Positions 51,041 to 60,811 of a stretch of 64,000 nt of DNA are shown here, in pieces. The notes under the pieces are model-generated. The model was given only the letters and a program-made list of their open reading frames with translations, did not search any database and was not told the origin of the DNA. The stretch is from positions 434,338 through 498,337 of the forward strand of contig NZ_VBSL01000005.1 of assembly GCF_006149005.1 (NCBI RefSeq), given 5' to 3'. Position numbers and translations under genes: made by a program. How positions within the stretch are numbered: the first letter of the stretch is position 1; every line of letters starts with the position of its first letter. The DNA comes from Larkinella sp. C7. GTDB taxonomy: Bacteria; Bacteroidota; Bacteroidia; Cytophagales; Spirosomataceae.

Positions 51041-52540
51041 TTACCACCCCGGATTCTGCGTCAGGTTCGGGTTGAGCTGGCGTTCTTTGGCGGGAATGGG
51101 AAACAGGTAATGCTTCTTTTCATCGAATGGACGGCCTTTGGAGGTCAGTTCCAGATATGCTTTTTTCCAGCGAACCAGATCCCGCCAGCGGTGTCCTTCC
51201 AGCCCAAGCTCCACCACCCGTTCGTGGGCAATCCACTCCATGAAAGCGGTTTTCGACAAACCGGGATCAAGTTCCCGCAAGCCCGCCCGTTTCCGAACGC
51301 GGTTGACGGCGGCATAGGCTTCGGCGGTTGGCCCGGAGGCCGAATTGGTGGCTTCGGCAAACATCAGCAGGACGTCGGCAAAACGCAGCAGCCGGATGTT
51401 GACGTCCGAACCCGTCGTCCAGTCGAACTCGTTCCCGCCATCTTTCTGGTATTTCCGGACGGCAAAATCAGCCGGTAAAACGTCGAACCAGGACGTATAT
51501 TCAAGCACTTTGTAATAATCCAGTCCGTCGAATTTGCTCCCCTGCGGCCCAAAAACCGACGCCAGCAGGCGCGTATCGCCCACCTCAAACTGCTTGACGT
51601 ACCACTCCGACGGAATCACGTTGTTGTAGGCCCGGCCCCGAACCCCCATTTCAAGGGGCCGCAAACCGCCCGTTCCGCATTCATCACAGAACGCACCGGG
51701 ATTGACCGTGGCCGAAAACTGGACTTCAAAAAGCGACTCCTTATTATTCTCATTGACATTCGTGTGGTTATCGCGGTAATTCGGCACCAGATCGTAGACG
51801 TTGGAGTCGATGATCTCCTTGAAGAGTTTTGCTGCGGCCGCGTAATCGGTCTGGCTGTTGGTCAGGTTGGCGCGGTAGAGCAAAGCTTTGGCCCGGAATC
51901 CTTTGGCGGCTCCACGCGTGGCCCGGCCAATTTCGTCGCCTTCATACAAAACCGGCAAGCGTTTTTCGGCCTCTTCAAAATCTTTCAGAATGGCCGCGTA
52001 CACCTGCGAAACCGCAATCCGGGTCGGTTGCTTTTCTTCGGGTTTGCTCACATCGACCACTTTCAGAATCAGCGGTACATCGCCAAAATTCGTCACCAGC
52101 GTGAAGTAATACATCGCCCGCAGAAAATACGCTTCGCCCAGCAAACGGCTCTTCTTCGCTTCGTTCATCGGAACGCCCGGAATGCGGGTAATGGCCAGAT
52201 TGGCCCGGTAAATACCCTGGTAACAGCCCGTCCAGAGAAAATTGAACACTTCCGTGCCGGCATCGGCTTCGGCTTCACGCATCAACACCAGACTCGGACT
52301 GGTCGACACCGTGGCCTCGGTTTCGTCCGACATCAGTTCCTGGGTCAAATGCATGATCTGGGAATACAGATCCGGCGATGCCAAAGTCGCATAAGCCGCA
52401 TTGACGGCCTTGAGTGCATCTTCCTCCGTTTTGTAATAATTATCCGTCGTCAGCACATTCACATTCTGAACGTCCAGCGCCTTATCGCTGCAACCAGCCA
52501 CCAACCCGGCCACCAGCAAAAGCGTGCTTATTTTTTTCAT
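51041..52540 (-). CDS. susD: SusD/RagB family nutrient-binding lipoprotein
   Basis: 499 residues. The signal MKKISTLLLVAGLVAGC gives acylated Cys17. The N-terminal SusD-like part contains NYYKTEEDALKAVNAAYA and IYRANLAITRIPGV, with TPR helices. The C-terminal RagB part has LRFADVLLMFAEA and FMEWIAHERVVELGLEGHRWRDLVRW, then LFPIPAKERQLNPNLTQNPGW. SusD lids bind glycans above the SusC channel. The gene lies 99 bases downstream of susC, separated by a heptamer repeat, which is unusual. Glycan identity is unknown; the GH78 gene suggests rhamnosylated ligands. Confidence 0.95.
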   Translation of the reverse strand: MKKISTLLLVAGLVAGCSDKALDVQNVNVLTTDNYYKTEEDALKAVNAAYATLASPDLYSQIMHLTQELMSDETEATVSTSPSLVLMREAEADAGTEVFNFLWTGCYQGIYRANLAITRIPGVPMNEAKKSRLLGEAYFLRAMYYFTLVTNFGDVPLILKVVDVSKPEEKQPTRIAVSQVYAAILKDFEEAEKRLPVLYEGDEIGRATRGAAKGFRAKALLYRANLTNSQTDYAAAAKLFKEIIDSNVYDLVPNYRDNHTNVNENNKESLFEVQFSATVNPGAFCDECGTGGLRPLEMGVRGRAYNNVIPSEWYVKQFEVGDTRLLASVFGPQGSKFDGLDYYKVLEYTSWFDVLPADFAVRKYQKDGGNEFDWTTGSDVNIRLLRFADVLLMFAEATNSASGPTAEAYAAVNRVRKRAGLRELDPGLSKTAFMEWIAHERVVELGLEGHRWRDLVRWKKAYLELTSKGRPFDEKKHYLFPIPAKERQLNPNLTQNPGW

Positions 52541-52547
52541 ATGAACT

Positions 52548-52638
52548 CGGTTTTCAGTTTACGGTTTTCAGTTTACGGTGGGCTGACGCGCGTACCGGTT
52601 GAATGCGTCAGCTTACTGTAAACTGAAAACCGTAAACC
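52548..52638. repeat. Heptamer hairpin between susC and susD
   Basis: ggttttc-agtttac-ggttttc-agtttac on the left pairs with gtaaact-gaaaacc on the right, and tgacgc with gcgtca inside. The hairpin fills the spacer between the two genes. Confidence 0.88.
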
Positions 52639-52639
52639 A

Positions 52640-55501
52640 TTAAAAATTAAGCTGTAATCCCCCCAGAAACATCCGTGACTGCGGTTGCTGGGCGACATCA
52701 ATGCCTTCGCCCAGGGCCTGGTTACTGGCAAATTCAGGATCGAAACCGGAATATTTTGTTTTTGTAAACAGGTTCTGTGCCCCGACATAGACCCGCAAGC
52801 GGCTGGCTCCAAAGGTCGAGGTCAGTGATTCAGGCAAGGTGTAGCCCAGTTGCAGGGACTTTAACCGAAAATAACTGCCGTCCTCCACAAAGCGGTCGGA
52901 CGGGCGAAAATTCCGGGTTCCGGAGGCATCCGCGCGGGGCTGTGTGGTCGACGGTTTTTCGCGCGTCCAGCGGCTGAGCACTTCCGTTCCGGCGTTATAC
53001 CGGCCCAGATACCCGTTCAGCCAGTAGGCCGTAGCGTTGTAAAGCTGGTTGCCCGAAGCTCCCTGCAACAAGACCGACAGGTCAAAACCGGCCCCGCTCA
53101 CCGAGGCCGAAAAACCGTAATAAACCGTCGGAATCGGACTGCCGAGAAAGGTTTTGTCCGCGTCCGTAATTTTGCCGTCCTGGTTCAGATCCGCATACCG
53201 AATATCGCCGGGTTCGGTGCCGGTCAGGCTGGGGTTCTTGATGATTTCGTCACGGTTTTGAAAAATGCCCACCCGCTGAAAACCGTAGTAACTCCCCACG
53301 GGCTGCCCTACGGCGGTAGCCGTTACGGTTTCGTCCTGTACCAGCCCGCCCAAAACCGGGCTGGGTCGGTCGCCCAGCGAAATCACCTTGTTTTTCTGCC
53401 AACTGGCAAAACCGGTCAGGCTAAAGCTGATCCAGTCGTTGCTGCGTTCGCCCGTCAGACTCAGATCGATCCCGGAATTATCGACCACCCCGGCGTTGGT
53501 CAGCGGTGCCGCAGCGCCCACCGACGCCGGCAAGGGCACCTCTACCAGCAGATTCGTCGTTTGTTTCCGGAAATAGTCGACCCGCAATTTGACACTGTTT
53601 TCCAGCACACTGACATCCAGCCCGACGTTGCTGGTCGTGGTCGTTTCCCAGCGAATACCGGTGTTGGGCAAGGTGCTGGGAAACGCCCCGACGCCCAGAA
53701 ACGAGTTGGTGGGGCCGAACGGGTAATTGTAGTTTTGTGCAATCAGCGACGCATATTGAAAATCTCCGACGTTGTCGTTGCCGCTTTTCCCCCAACCGAC
53801 CCGCAGTTTGACGGTATTCAGGTACGGCACCGATTCCAGAAACCGCTCTTTGGTAAGGTACCAGGCCGCGCCCACCGACGGAAACGCCCCAAAGCGGTGT
53901 CCCGGACCGAAACGCGACGAACCATCGCGCCGGAGTGCCGCCGTCAACCAGTATTTTTTCTGAAAATCATACGACAACTGACCCATTAGACTCACCACCC
54001 GGTAGAACGCGTAGGTGCCGCCTACCGTCCGGTTGCGCGACGATTGACCGGCCGTCAGCGACCGAATGTCGTTCCCCGGCAAATCATCCGCGTACGCCAG
54101 GATGTCGTCATTTCGGTAGGTCTGGCGACTTCCCGCCAGCAAAACCGTCAGCGAATGGGCATCCAGCGTGTGGCTATAACTCAGTTGATGATGCAGCAAG
54201 GTGTTGTAATTCGTCTGTTTGGCCCGGGCCAGCGAAGCCGTCAGGTTGATGTTGTACTCGCCCATGTTGAACGCCGGCATGGAATAGGCACGGTCGAAAT
54301 TGCGCAGATCGAAGCCGAGGGTCGCGCGGTAGGTCAGGCCATCGAACAGCGTCCATTCGCCGAACAGATCACCGATCAGATTCAGGGAGGTGTGCCGATC
54401 GTTGGTCAAAACCGACAAGCCGATGGGATTCAGGGCGTCGTTGCCGGCGTCGAGGTAGGTAGTACCCTCGTAGCCGCCCACCCGTCGCGGGTTGGTGATC
54501 GACAGATAGGGCGCACTTTTCAAAGCCTGTTCAATGGGTGTCCGGCCCCCGGTTCCGTCGTTGGCGTGCCGGACCGACTGGCTGAGGGTCAGGTTCTGAC
54601 CCACTTTCAGGTTGTCGGTCAGATCGAAATCGGTGTTGAGCCGCATCGACAACCGCTCGAAATCGGAGCCGAGAATAACGCCGTCCTGTTTGAAATAATC
54701 CGCAGCGATCAGGTACCGTGCCGACTCCCTGCCTCCCGCGACGGATACATACGCACTCCGAACCGGTGCCGGCCGAAACAACGCGCCGAGCCAGTCGGTG
54801 CTGGTGCCCAGCAGGGTATCGAGCGACACCTGATTGGTCAGTTTAAACGCCGGAATCAAGCCGCCGTTCGAGCGGCTGTCGTTAATGTAACTGATGTACT
54901 GGCGGGTATTGAGGAGTTGCGGCATCCGGGTCGTCCGCTGAACGCCGGTGTACAAATCGACAGTGACGCGGGGCTGGCCGGTTTCGCCTTTTTGGGTGGT
55001 AATCAGAATAACGCCGTTGGAACCCCGCATGCCATAGAGCCCCATCGAGGTGGCATCTTTCAGGACTTCGACGGTTTCGATGGTGTTTGGAGCCAGCCAG
55101 TTCAGGTTATCCGTTTGTCCGATAATCATCCCATCTACCACCACCAGGGGTGTGGTATCGCCAAACCGCCCCGGCCCGTGAATTTGCAGGGTTGCCGCCC
55201 CGCCCGGTTCGCCGGAATTGGACCGAACCAACAGGCCGGCCACCTGCCCCTGCAAGCTTTGCAGGGAGTTTGCGGTCACGATCCGTCGGAGGTTTTTAGC
55301 CGAAACCGTATCCGTCGAGCTGGTGTGCCGAAAGGCGGTCAGCCGGCCATTTTGCGTCAAAAGTGAATCATCAGATGGGAAAGCTGCGGTGGCATGGGCG
55401 GGTAACTGAAGCGTTAAAGCGAGGATAAAAGGATTGAAAATGAGCGAATTGGTTTTTATCCATATTGTTGAGAAACACCGGATAATCGGTGGGTGTATCA
55501 T
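52640..55501 (-). CDS. susC: SusC/RagA family TonB-dependent transporter
   Basis: 953 residues. A long N-terminal region with a hydrophobic stretch (about 20-40) is the probable signal. The plug starts near 70 (NSLQSLQGQVAGLLVRSNSGEPGG) and continues with PLVVVDGMIIG and VEVLKDATSMGLYGMRGSNGVILITT. The barrel ends in GGLQLNF with terminal aromatic. The usual N-terminal carboxypeptidase-regulatory-like domain of SusC proteins seems absent; the segment between signal and plug is only about 30 residues. It imports glycans in partnership with the downstream SusD. A terminator at 55582 lies just upstream, in the opposite gene's spacer. Confidence 0.93.
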   Translation of the reverse strand: MIHPPIIRCFSTIWIKTNSLIFNPFILALTLQLPAHATAAFPSDDSLLTQNGRLTAFRHTSSTDTVSAKNLRRIVTANSLQSLQGQVAGLLVRSNSGEPGGAATLQIHGPGRFGDTTPLVVVDGMIIGQTDNLNWLAPNTIETVEVLKDATSMGLYGMRGSNGVILITTQKGETGQPRVTVDLYTGVQRTTRMPQLLNTRQYISYINDSRSNGGLIPAFKLTNQVSLDTLLGTSTDWLGALFRPAPVRSAYVSVAGGRESARYLIAADYFKQDGVILGSDFERLSMRLNTDFDLTDNLKVGQNLTLSQSVRHANDGTGGRTPIEQALKSAPYLSITNPRRVGGYEGTTYLDAGNDALNPIGLSVLTNDRHTSLNLIGDLFGEWTLFDGLTYRATLGFDLRNFDRAYSMPAFNMGEYNINLTASLARAKQTNYNTLLHHQLSYSHTLDAHSLTVLLAGSRQTYRNDDILAYADDLPGNDIRSLTAGQSSRNRTVGGTYAFYRVVSLMGQLSYDFQKKYWLTAALRRDGSSRFGPGHRFGAFPSVGAAWYLTKERFLESVPYLNTVKLRVGWGKSGNDNVGDFQYASLIAQNYNYPFGPTNSFLGVGAFPSTLPNTGIRWETTTTSNVGLDVSVLENSVKLRVDYFRKQTTNLLVEVPLPASVGAAAPLTNAGVVDNSGIDLSLTGERSNDWISFSLTGFASWQKNKVISLGDRPSPVLGGLVQDETVTATAVGQPVGSYYGFQRVGIFQNRDEIIKNPSLTGTEPGDIRYADLNQDGKITDADKTFLGSPIPTVYYGFSASVSGAGFDLSVLLQGASGNQLYNATAYWLNGYLGRYNAGTEVLSRWTREKPSTTQPRADASGTRNFRPSDRFVEDGSYFRLKSLQLGYTLPESLTSTFGASRLRVYVGAQNLFTKTKYSGFDPEFASNQALGEGIDVAQQPQSRMFLGGLQLNF

Positions 55502-55581
55502 ATACCTGGACGGGTTAGAGGAGGTAATGCTGAAAGTTAATTAACTCTTCCGTATCAAGAATAATACCAATCCAAAAAATA

Positions 55582-55620
55582 AAAGAGCCTGCGTACTCTT
55601 TACGACTACGCAGGCTCTTT
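55582..55620. terminator. Intrinsic terminator-like hairpin
   Basis: AAAGAGCCTGCGTA (55582-55595) pairs perfectly with TACGCAGGCTCTTT (55607-55620) around an 11-base loop. It stands between uxs and susC on the minus strand and most likely ends the ugd-uxs transcript. Confidence 0.8.
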
Positions 55621-55680
55621 ATACCGACCAACTTTTTATCCTTTTCAGAGAAACAGGCTGCCCGAAACGGACTGACTGTT

Positions 55681-55696
55681 ACGGACTAAAGTCCGT
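55681..55696. repeat. Short palindrome ACGGACTAAAGTCCGT
   Basis: Seven base pairs flank a two-base centre just after the uxs stop codon. It could be a small terminator or an operator; nothing else identifies it. Confidence 0.5.
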
Positions 55697-55721
55697 CAGC
55701 ACTGAAAAAACGTTTGTCTGT

Positions 55722-56702
55722 TTATTTTTTTACAAACTCCCGGTGGTAGGCAGCTTTGTACAATTCTTCTTCCGGCAGGCTGCGGAAGTAATCATACGTA
55801 ATCCGCAACCCTTCGGCCCGCGAAACCTTCGGCTCCCACCCCAGAATCTGCTGCGCCCGCGTGATGTCCGGACGGCGTTGTTTCGGGTCGTCGGTCGGCA
55901 ACGGTTTAACGATCAGTTTCTGCTTGGTTCCCGTCAGTTTGATGATTTCTTCGCCAAATTCCCGGATGGTGATCTCGCCGGGGTTACCGATGTTGACCGG
56001 GTAGGCATAGTCGCTCAGCAGCAACCGGTAGATACCTTCGACCAGATCATCGACGTAGCAGAACGAACGGGTCTGGCTGCCGTCGCCGAAAACCGTGAGG
56101 TCTTCTCCGCGCAGCGCCTGACCGATGAAAGCGGGCAACACCCGGCCGTCGTTGAGTCGCATCCGGGGGCCGTAGGTATTGAAAATCCGCACAATCCGCG
56201 TTTCCAGACCGTGGTAGGTATGATACGCCATCGTGATCGCTTCCTGAAAACGCTTGGCTTCGTCGTATACCCCACGCGGACCAACCGGGTTCACATTGCC
56301 CCAGTAATCCTCGTTTTGCGGGTGAACCGCCGGATCGCCGTACACTTCCGAGGTGGAAGCGATCAGCACCCGGGCGTTTTTAACCCGCGCCAGTCCGAGG
56401 CAATTGTGAATGCCCAGCGACCCGACTTTCAGCGTCTGGATCGGAATTTTCAGGTAATCGATCGGGCTGGCGGGCGACGCGAAGTGGAGAATATAGTCCA
56501 GATCGCCCGAAACGTGGATGAATTTCGATACGTCGTGGTGATAGAACTCGAAGTTGGGCAGGTGGAACAGGTGTTCGATGTTGCGAATGTCGCCCGTAAT
56601 GAGGTTGTCCATCGCAATGACGTGGTAGCCCTCTTTGATAAACCGATCGCAGAGGTGCGACCCCAGGAAACCAGCCCCGCCTGTAATGAGTACGCGTTTC
56701 AT
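55722..56702 (-). CDS. uxs: UDP-glucuronate decarboxylase (UDP-xylose synthase)
   Basis: 326 residues. The SDR fingerprint is GGAGFLGSH (8-16). Catalytic Y146 and K150 are in VYDEAK, and E119 is in the TSEVYGDP motif that marks UDP-glucuronate decarboxylases. [17 protein letters not shown] and [16 protein letters not shown] are also characteristic. It converts UDP-glucuronate to UDP-xylose with bound NAD, in the cytosol. It follows ugd on the same strand after 36 bases; the two genes make UDP-xylose from UDP-glucose for envelope glycans. Confidence 0.95.
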   Translation of the reverse strand: MKRVLITGGAGFLGSHLCDRFIKEGYHVIAMDNLITGDIRNIEHLFHLPNFEFYHHDVSKFIHVSGDLDYILHFASPASPIDYLKIPIQTLKVGSLGIHNCLGLARVKNARVLIASTSEVYGDPAVHPQNEDYWGNVNPVGPRGVYDEAKRFQEAITMAYHTYHGLETRIVRIFNTYGPRMRLNDGRVLPAFIGQALRGEDLTVFGDGSQTRSFCYVDDLVEGIYRLLLSDYAYPVNIGNPGEITIREFGEEIIKLTGTKQKLIVKPLPTDDPKQRRPDITRAQQILGWEPKVSRAEGLRITYDYFRSLPEEELYKAAYHREFVKK

Positions 56703-56738
56703 AAAGTGAGAGTTTCAGATTTTTTTTAGTTGATCCGT

Positions 56739-58070
56739 TTACGCATTCTGCGTGACTTCCGGCGTTACGGTTTCGCGCCCGATGCTGTAGTAGGTATACC
56801 CGACTTCCTTCATCTGGTCGAGTTCGTAGACATTCCGACCATCGAATATTAGCTTGTTTTTCAGCAACAGGTTCATTTTTCCAAAGTCCGGCGTACGGAA
56901 CAACGGCCACTCGGTCATGATCACCAGAGCGTCGGCATCGTCCAGGGCGGCATACGACGTATGGGCGTAGTTGATCTGATTGCCCAGAACATTCCGCACA
57001 TTGTCCATCGCTTCGGGGTCGTAAACCGTTACTTTGGCGCCTTCCTTCAGCAAGGCCCGGATGTTTTCCAGCGCCGGTGCTTCCCGGATGTCGTCGGTAT
57101 ACGGTTTGAACGCCAGCCCCCAGACGGCAATGGTTTTCCCTTTCAGATCGCCGTCAAAGTGGTTTTTGATGATCGGAAGCAGTTTGCTTTTCTGTTTGGT
57201 ATTGACATCCATCACCGACTTCAGAATTTTGAAATCGTAGTCGTATTCCTGCGCGGTTTTGGCCAGCGCCTGCACGTCTTTCGGAAAACAGCTGCCGCCG
57301 TAGCCAATCCCGGCGAACAAAAACCGCTTGCCAATCCGGCTGTCGGTTCCGATGCCCCGACGAATATCGTCGACGTTCGCACCGGCTTTCTCGCAAAGGT
57401 TGGCGATCTCGTTCATGAACGAAATTTTAACGGCCAGGAACGCGTTGGCGGCATATTTGGTCATTTCGGCCGAACGCTCATCCATGAAAATTACCGGGTT
57501 ACCCTGCCGAACGAGCGGGGCATACAGCTTATTCAGAACGGCTTTGGCTTTGTCTGACTTGGTTCCAATCACGACGCGATCCGGTTTCATGAAATCATCG
57601 ACGGCAACGCCTTCCCGCAGAAATTCGGGGTTCGACACCACGTCGAAGTCGATTTTCGCGCCCCGCGAAATGTGCAGCCACACCTTTTCGGCGGTTCCCA
57701 CCGGCACGGTGCTTTTGTCGACAATAACCGCGTATTGCTTCAGCAACGGACCCAGATCGTCCGATACTTTCAGAATGTATTTCAAATCGGCCGAGCCGTC
57801 TTCGCCCGGCGGTGTGGGCAACGCCAGGAAAATAACTTCCGCTCCTTCAATCCCTTCGGCCAGGTTGGTCGTAAATTTCAGACGCCCTTCGGCCGTATTC
57901 CGGTTGAATAAAACATCCAGACCCGGTTCGTAAATCGGAATGATTCCGTTGTTCAGTTTTTCAACTTTACGCTCGTCGATGTCGACGCAGACGACCTGGT
58001 TTCCGGTTTCGGCAAAACAGGTCCCCGTAACGAGCCCGACATACCCGGTTCCAATAACGGCTAATTTCAT
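56739..58070 (-). CDS. ugd: UDP-glucose 6-dehydrogenase
   Basis: 443 residues. The NAD-binding start is MKLAVIGTGYVGLVTG. The catalytic cysteine is C261 in GYGGSCFPKD, and SNPEFLREG holds the substrate-binding loop. The C-terminal domain starts near WGLAFKPYTDDIREAP. The enzyme oxidises UDP-glucose to UDP-glucuronate using two NAD. It is the first gene of an operon with uxs. Confidence 0.96.
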   Translation of the reverse strand: MKLAVIGTGYVGLVTGTCFAETGNQVVCVDIDERKVEKLNNGIIPIYEPGLDVLFNRNTAEGRLKFTTNLAEGIEGAEVIFLALPTPPGEDGSADLKYILKVSDDLGPLLKQYAVIVDKSTVPVGTAEKVWLHISRGAKIDFDVVSNPEFLREGVAVDDFMKPDRVVIGTKSDKAKAVLNKLYAPLVRQGNPVIFMDERSAEMTKYAANAFLAVKISFMNEIANLCEKAGANVDDIRRGIGTDSRIGKRFLFAGIGYGGSCFPKDVQALAKTAQEYDYDFKILKSVMDVNTKQKSKLLPIIKNHFDGDLKGKTIAVWGLAFKPYTDDIREAPALENIRALLKEGAKVTVYDPEAMDNVRNVLGNQINYAHTSYAALDDADALVIMTEWPLFRTPDFGKMNLLLKNKLIFDGRNVYELDQMKEVGYTYYSIGRETVTPEVTQNA

Positions 58071-58386
58071 AGAGAAGTGATTGTATTTATGTTAAGATAG
58101 GTTGATAGAAGTCAACTGATTTGTACTTTTTGTATACCTTGATTGCAGGACACAAAAATAGATTTTTTTACTTAATTCTGATGGCTCCTCCCGGAATTTG
58201 TGATTCAGAGGTCGATAATCTTCGGGTATCGCGCTGGCTCAATGTCAGTTAGCCATCCGCACAGACCGCACAGTAAATTGCTAAATCCATTGCAGACGGA
58301 TTTGCCAACCGGCTTGGGTCTGTCGATTTTTTTTTGTAAATTATTATTAAAATCATCGTAAAAGTGCCACACAGCATAGCTCGTTC
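58071..58386. other. Divergent intergenic region ugd / acyl-CoA dehydrogenase
   Basis: 316 bases with no gene that I can support. It contains the possible ugd -7 element, and an imperfect palindrome AAATCC...GGATTT near 58283-58303. The plus-strand promoter for the acyl-CoA dehydrogenase gene was not recognised. Confidence 0.5.
58153..58160 (-). promoter_or_regulatory. Possible -7 element of the ugd-uxs operon
   Basis: On the minus strand the bases read TATTTTTG, a match to TAnnTTTG, 82 bases before the ugd start. No clear -33 TTG is present, so the call is tentative. Confidence 0.35.
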
Positions 58387-59541
58387 ATGACTTCAGAAAT
58401 TGTAGAAAACCAAGTAGACGATAGTTCGCAACTAATTGCCCAAACCGTCCGCGATTTTGCCGCACGCCAGATTCTGCCATTTGTTCGGGAGTGGGATGAG
58501 TCGCAGCATTTCCCGATTGAAACGATGCGCCAGTTGGGCGAATTGGGGCTTTTGGGCATTCTGGTCCCGGAAGAATACGGCGGTTCCGGACTCGGCTACC
58601 GGGAATACGTCGGTGCCATTGTCGAATTAGCGAAGGTAGACGGTTCCATCGGCTTGTCGATGGCGGCTCACAACTCCCTCTGTACGAATCACATCCTGCT
58701 GTTTGGCAATCCGGCGCAAAAGCAGTTGTATTTACCCAAACTGGCCTCCGGCGAATGGATTGGTGCCTGGGGGCTGACCGAACCCAACACCGGCTCCGAT
58801 GCTGGCAACATGCGCACCGTGGCCGTTCGGGATGGTGAAAACTGGGTGCTGAATGGCTCCAAAAATTTCATTACACACGGAAAAAGCGGTCATGTGGCCG
58901 TGGTCATCGCCCGAACGGGAGAACCCAATACCGCCCACAATGCCACAGCTTTTGTGGTCGAACGTGGCACACCCGGTTTTTCGGGCGGCAAAAAAGAAGA
59001 CAAACTCGGTATGCGGGCGTCCGAGACGGCAGAAATGTTGTTTCAGGATTGCCGCATTCCCGACAGCCAGCGGCTCGGCGAGGTGGGCGACGGTTTTGTG
59101 CAGTCCCTGAAAATTCTGGACGGCGGCCGGATTTCGATTGCCGCCCTGAGCCTCGGCATTGCGCTGGGTGCCTACGAACACGCCCTGAAATACGCCCAGG
59201 AACGGGAGCAGTTTGGCCAGGCGATAGCCCGGTTTCAGGCCATTGCGTTCAAACTCGCCGATTTAGCCACCACCATCGAAGCTGCCAAACTCCTCACCTA
59301 CCAGGCCGCCGATTTGAAAGATGCCGGAAAACCAGTCACGAAGGAATCGGCGATGGCGAAACTCTACGCGTCGGAAGTGGCCGTGAAAGCGGCCGACGAA
59401 GCCGTGCAGATTTTTGGCGGATATGGCTACACGAAAGACTTTCCGGTCGAGAAATACTACCGCGACGCCAAGCTTTGCACCATCGGCGAAGGAACCAGCG
59501 AAATTCAGCGGCTGGTGATTTCACGACTGATCCTGAAATAG
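58387..59541 (+). CDS. Acyl-CoA dehydrogenase
   Basis: 384 residues, standard length. Blocks in order: [46 protein letters not shown] with the FAD contact, [37 protein letters not shown]-like [19 protein letters not shown] and [14 protein letters not shown], which holds the catalytic glutamate. It oxidises acyl-CoA to enoyl-CoA in fatty-acid or branched-chain amino-acid breakdown with FAD; chain-length preference cannot be read. It is cytosolic and alone in its transcription unit. Confidence 0.94.
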   Translation: MTSEIVENQVDDSSQLIAQTVRDFAARQILPFVREWDESQHFPIETMRQLGELGLLGILVPEEYGGSGLGYREYVGAIVELAKVDGSIGLSMAAHNSLCTNHILLFGNPAQKQLYLPKLASGEWIGAWGLTEPNTGSDAGNMRTVAVRDGENWVLNGSKNFITHGKSGHVAVVIARTGEPNTAHNATAFVVERGTPGFSGGKKEDKLGMRASETAEMLFQDCRIPDSQRLGEVGDGFVQSLKILDGGRISIAALSLGIALGAYEHALKYAQEREQFGQAIARFQAIAFKLADLATTIEAAKLLTYQAADLKDAGKPVTKESAMAKLYASEVAVKAADEAVQIFGGYGYTKDFPVEKYYRDAKLCTIGEGTSEIQRLVISRLILK

Positions 59542-59570
59542 AAATGGCGGGAAACGTTCCCGCCATTTCT
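59540..59570. terminator. Bidirectional terminator between convergent genes
   Basis: AGAAATGGCGGGAA (59540-59553) pairs perfectly with TTCCCGCCATTTCT (59557-59570) with a three-base loop. It lies between the acyl-CoA dehydrogenase and serine hydrolase stops. Confidence 0.92.
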
Positions 59571-60711
59571 ATTTCAGCAACTTTTCCACAAATGATTTAT
59601 CCGAACCTCCGCCGTTGTTGTTAAAAATGACATACAGAGCCTTTTTGTCGGGGAAATAAAACCAGTTGGCGTCAACGCCCAGCAGCGTCCCGTTGTGTCC
59701 CCAACCCATGCCCAGTTCGGTTGAAGAATACGATTCCAGTCCCAAACCGTATTCATTGACGCCGTTCCGCACGGGTTGAATCGTCATCATTTCCTGCACC
59801 GACGCCGGACGGATGATTTTTCCGGCAAAGAAAGCCTCACTGAATTTCAGCAAATCGCCGGCGGTTGAAACCAGCCCACCGTTGGCCTGACCGTCGGCAT
59901 CGGCGCGGTCGATGGCCGTCACGTCCATCAGTTTTCCGTTGGCATAAAAATCGTTGTAGCCCCGAACCACATTGCGGTCGTCGCGCCGGTCGAGGTAGCT
60001 GTGGGTCAGGCCGAAAGGCGTAAAAATCACCTCCTCCAAAACCGTCTGCAGGCGCTTCCCCCGGATTTTCTCAATCACTTTCCCCAATAACCAGAAATTG
60101 GTATTCGAATACTGAGAGCGATCGCCCGGCTGAAAAACCAGTGCCCGGCCGTAGACGTATCGTTGCAGGATTTCGTCGGTCGATTGCTGAACCCGGCGGT
60201 GCGGATTGTTCAACAGATCGAGCTGATACTGAAGGTCATCGTTCGTTGGATCTACGATACCGCTGGTGTGGGCCAGAAGGTGCCGAACCGTGATCGTCTG
60301 CGCATCCGGAATGTTGCCGTTCATCTCGGGCAACAACGCAGCCAGGTTGTCCTCCAGACGCAGTTGCCCTTCTTCTTTCATTTTCATAACCACCGTTGCC
60401 ACCAACGCTTTGGTGATGCTGCCGGTGCGAAACAGATCGGTGATGCGAAGGTCGGTCTGGTGTTCCAGATTGGATTTGCCAACAGCACCGATCCAAACGG
60501 GTTCGTCGGCGCGTTTCAGCAGCATCAGAGAACCGGGTATGTTCCACTTTCGGCGAAAATCCCCCAGTTCTTTCTGGTAAAGCTGGTTTTTAGGATGATT
60601 GGCATATTCGTCTGTCGAACCGGGTTCAGTAGTCGGTTTGAGAACGGGGTCGGTTTCGCACGCTATGAGTAGCAGTGCCGCGAAGGCACTGAAAATCAAT
60701 TGTTTTTTCAT
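59569..60711 (-). CDS. Serine hydrolase lipoprotein, class C beta-lactamase family
   Basis: 380 residues from ATG 60711; a TTG-initiated extension to 60747 lies in a repeat and is rejected. The signal MKKQLIFSAFAALLLIAC gives acylated Cys18. The catalytic S98-I-T-K101 motif, YSNTNF for the tyrosine motif, and WGHNG for the third motif fit the class C / DD-peptidase (DUF-like 'beta-lactamase') family. The substrate may be peptidoglycan peptides or an ester; resistance is not implied. It probably lies on the outer membrane. It is convergent with the acyl-CoA dehydrogenase gene across a strong terminator. Confidence 0.87.
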   Translation of the reverse strand: MKKQLIFSAFAALLLIACETDPVLKPTTEPGSTDEYANHPKNQLYQKELGDFRRKWNIPGSLMLLKRADEPVWIGAVGKSNLEHQTDLRITDLFRTGSITKALVATVVMKMKEEGQLRLEDNLAALLPEMNGNIPDAQTITVRHLLAHTSGIVDPTNDDLQYQLDLLNNPHRRVQQSTDEILQRYVYGRALVFQPGDRSQYSNTNFWLLGKVIEKIRGKRLQTVLEEVIFTPFGLTHSYLDRRDDRNVVRGYNDFYANGKLMDVTAIDRADADGQANGGLVSTAGDLLKFSEAFFAGKIIRPASVQEMMTIQPVRNGVNEYGLGLESYSSTELGMGWGHNGTLLGVDANWFYFPDKKALYVIFNNNGGGSDKSFVEKLLK

Positions 60712-60727
60712 GAGTTGTTGTTTATGG

Positions 60728-60811
60728 AGAAATAAGAGGTGAGACAAGGGAAGTGAGACTACCTAGCAGGTTTCCATTTTTCAGGTCCCACTCACTTCGA
60801 TCGTCTTTCTT
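60728..60811. repeat. Heptamer repeat between barrel and serine hydrolase genes
   Basis: aagaggt-gagacaa-gggaagt-gagacta on the left and ggtccca-ctcactt-cgatcgt-ctttctt on the right keep a 7-bp step. The arms are only partly complementary. Confidence 0.6.

Noticed and set aside
54044-55366. 440-residue open frame antisense to susC
   Set aside because: Shadow frame; no start signal and no recognisable domain.
55681-55696. Transcription factor operator
   Set aside because: The palindrome lies just after a stop codon and far from any promoter, so a small terminator is as likely.
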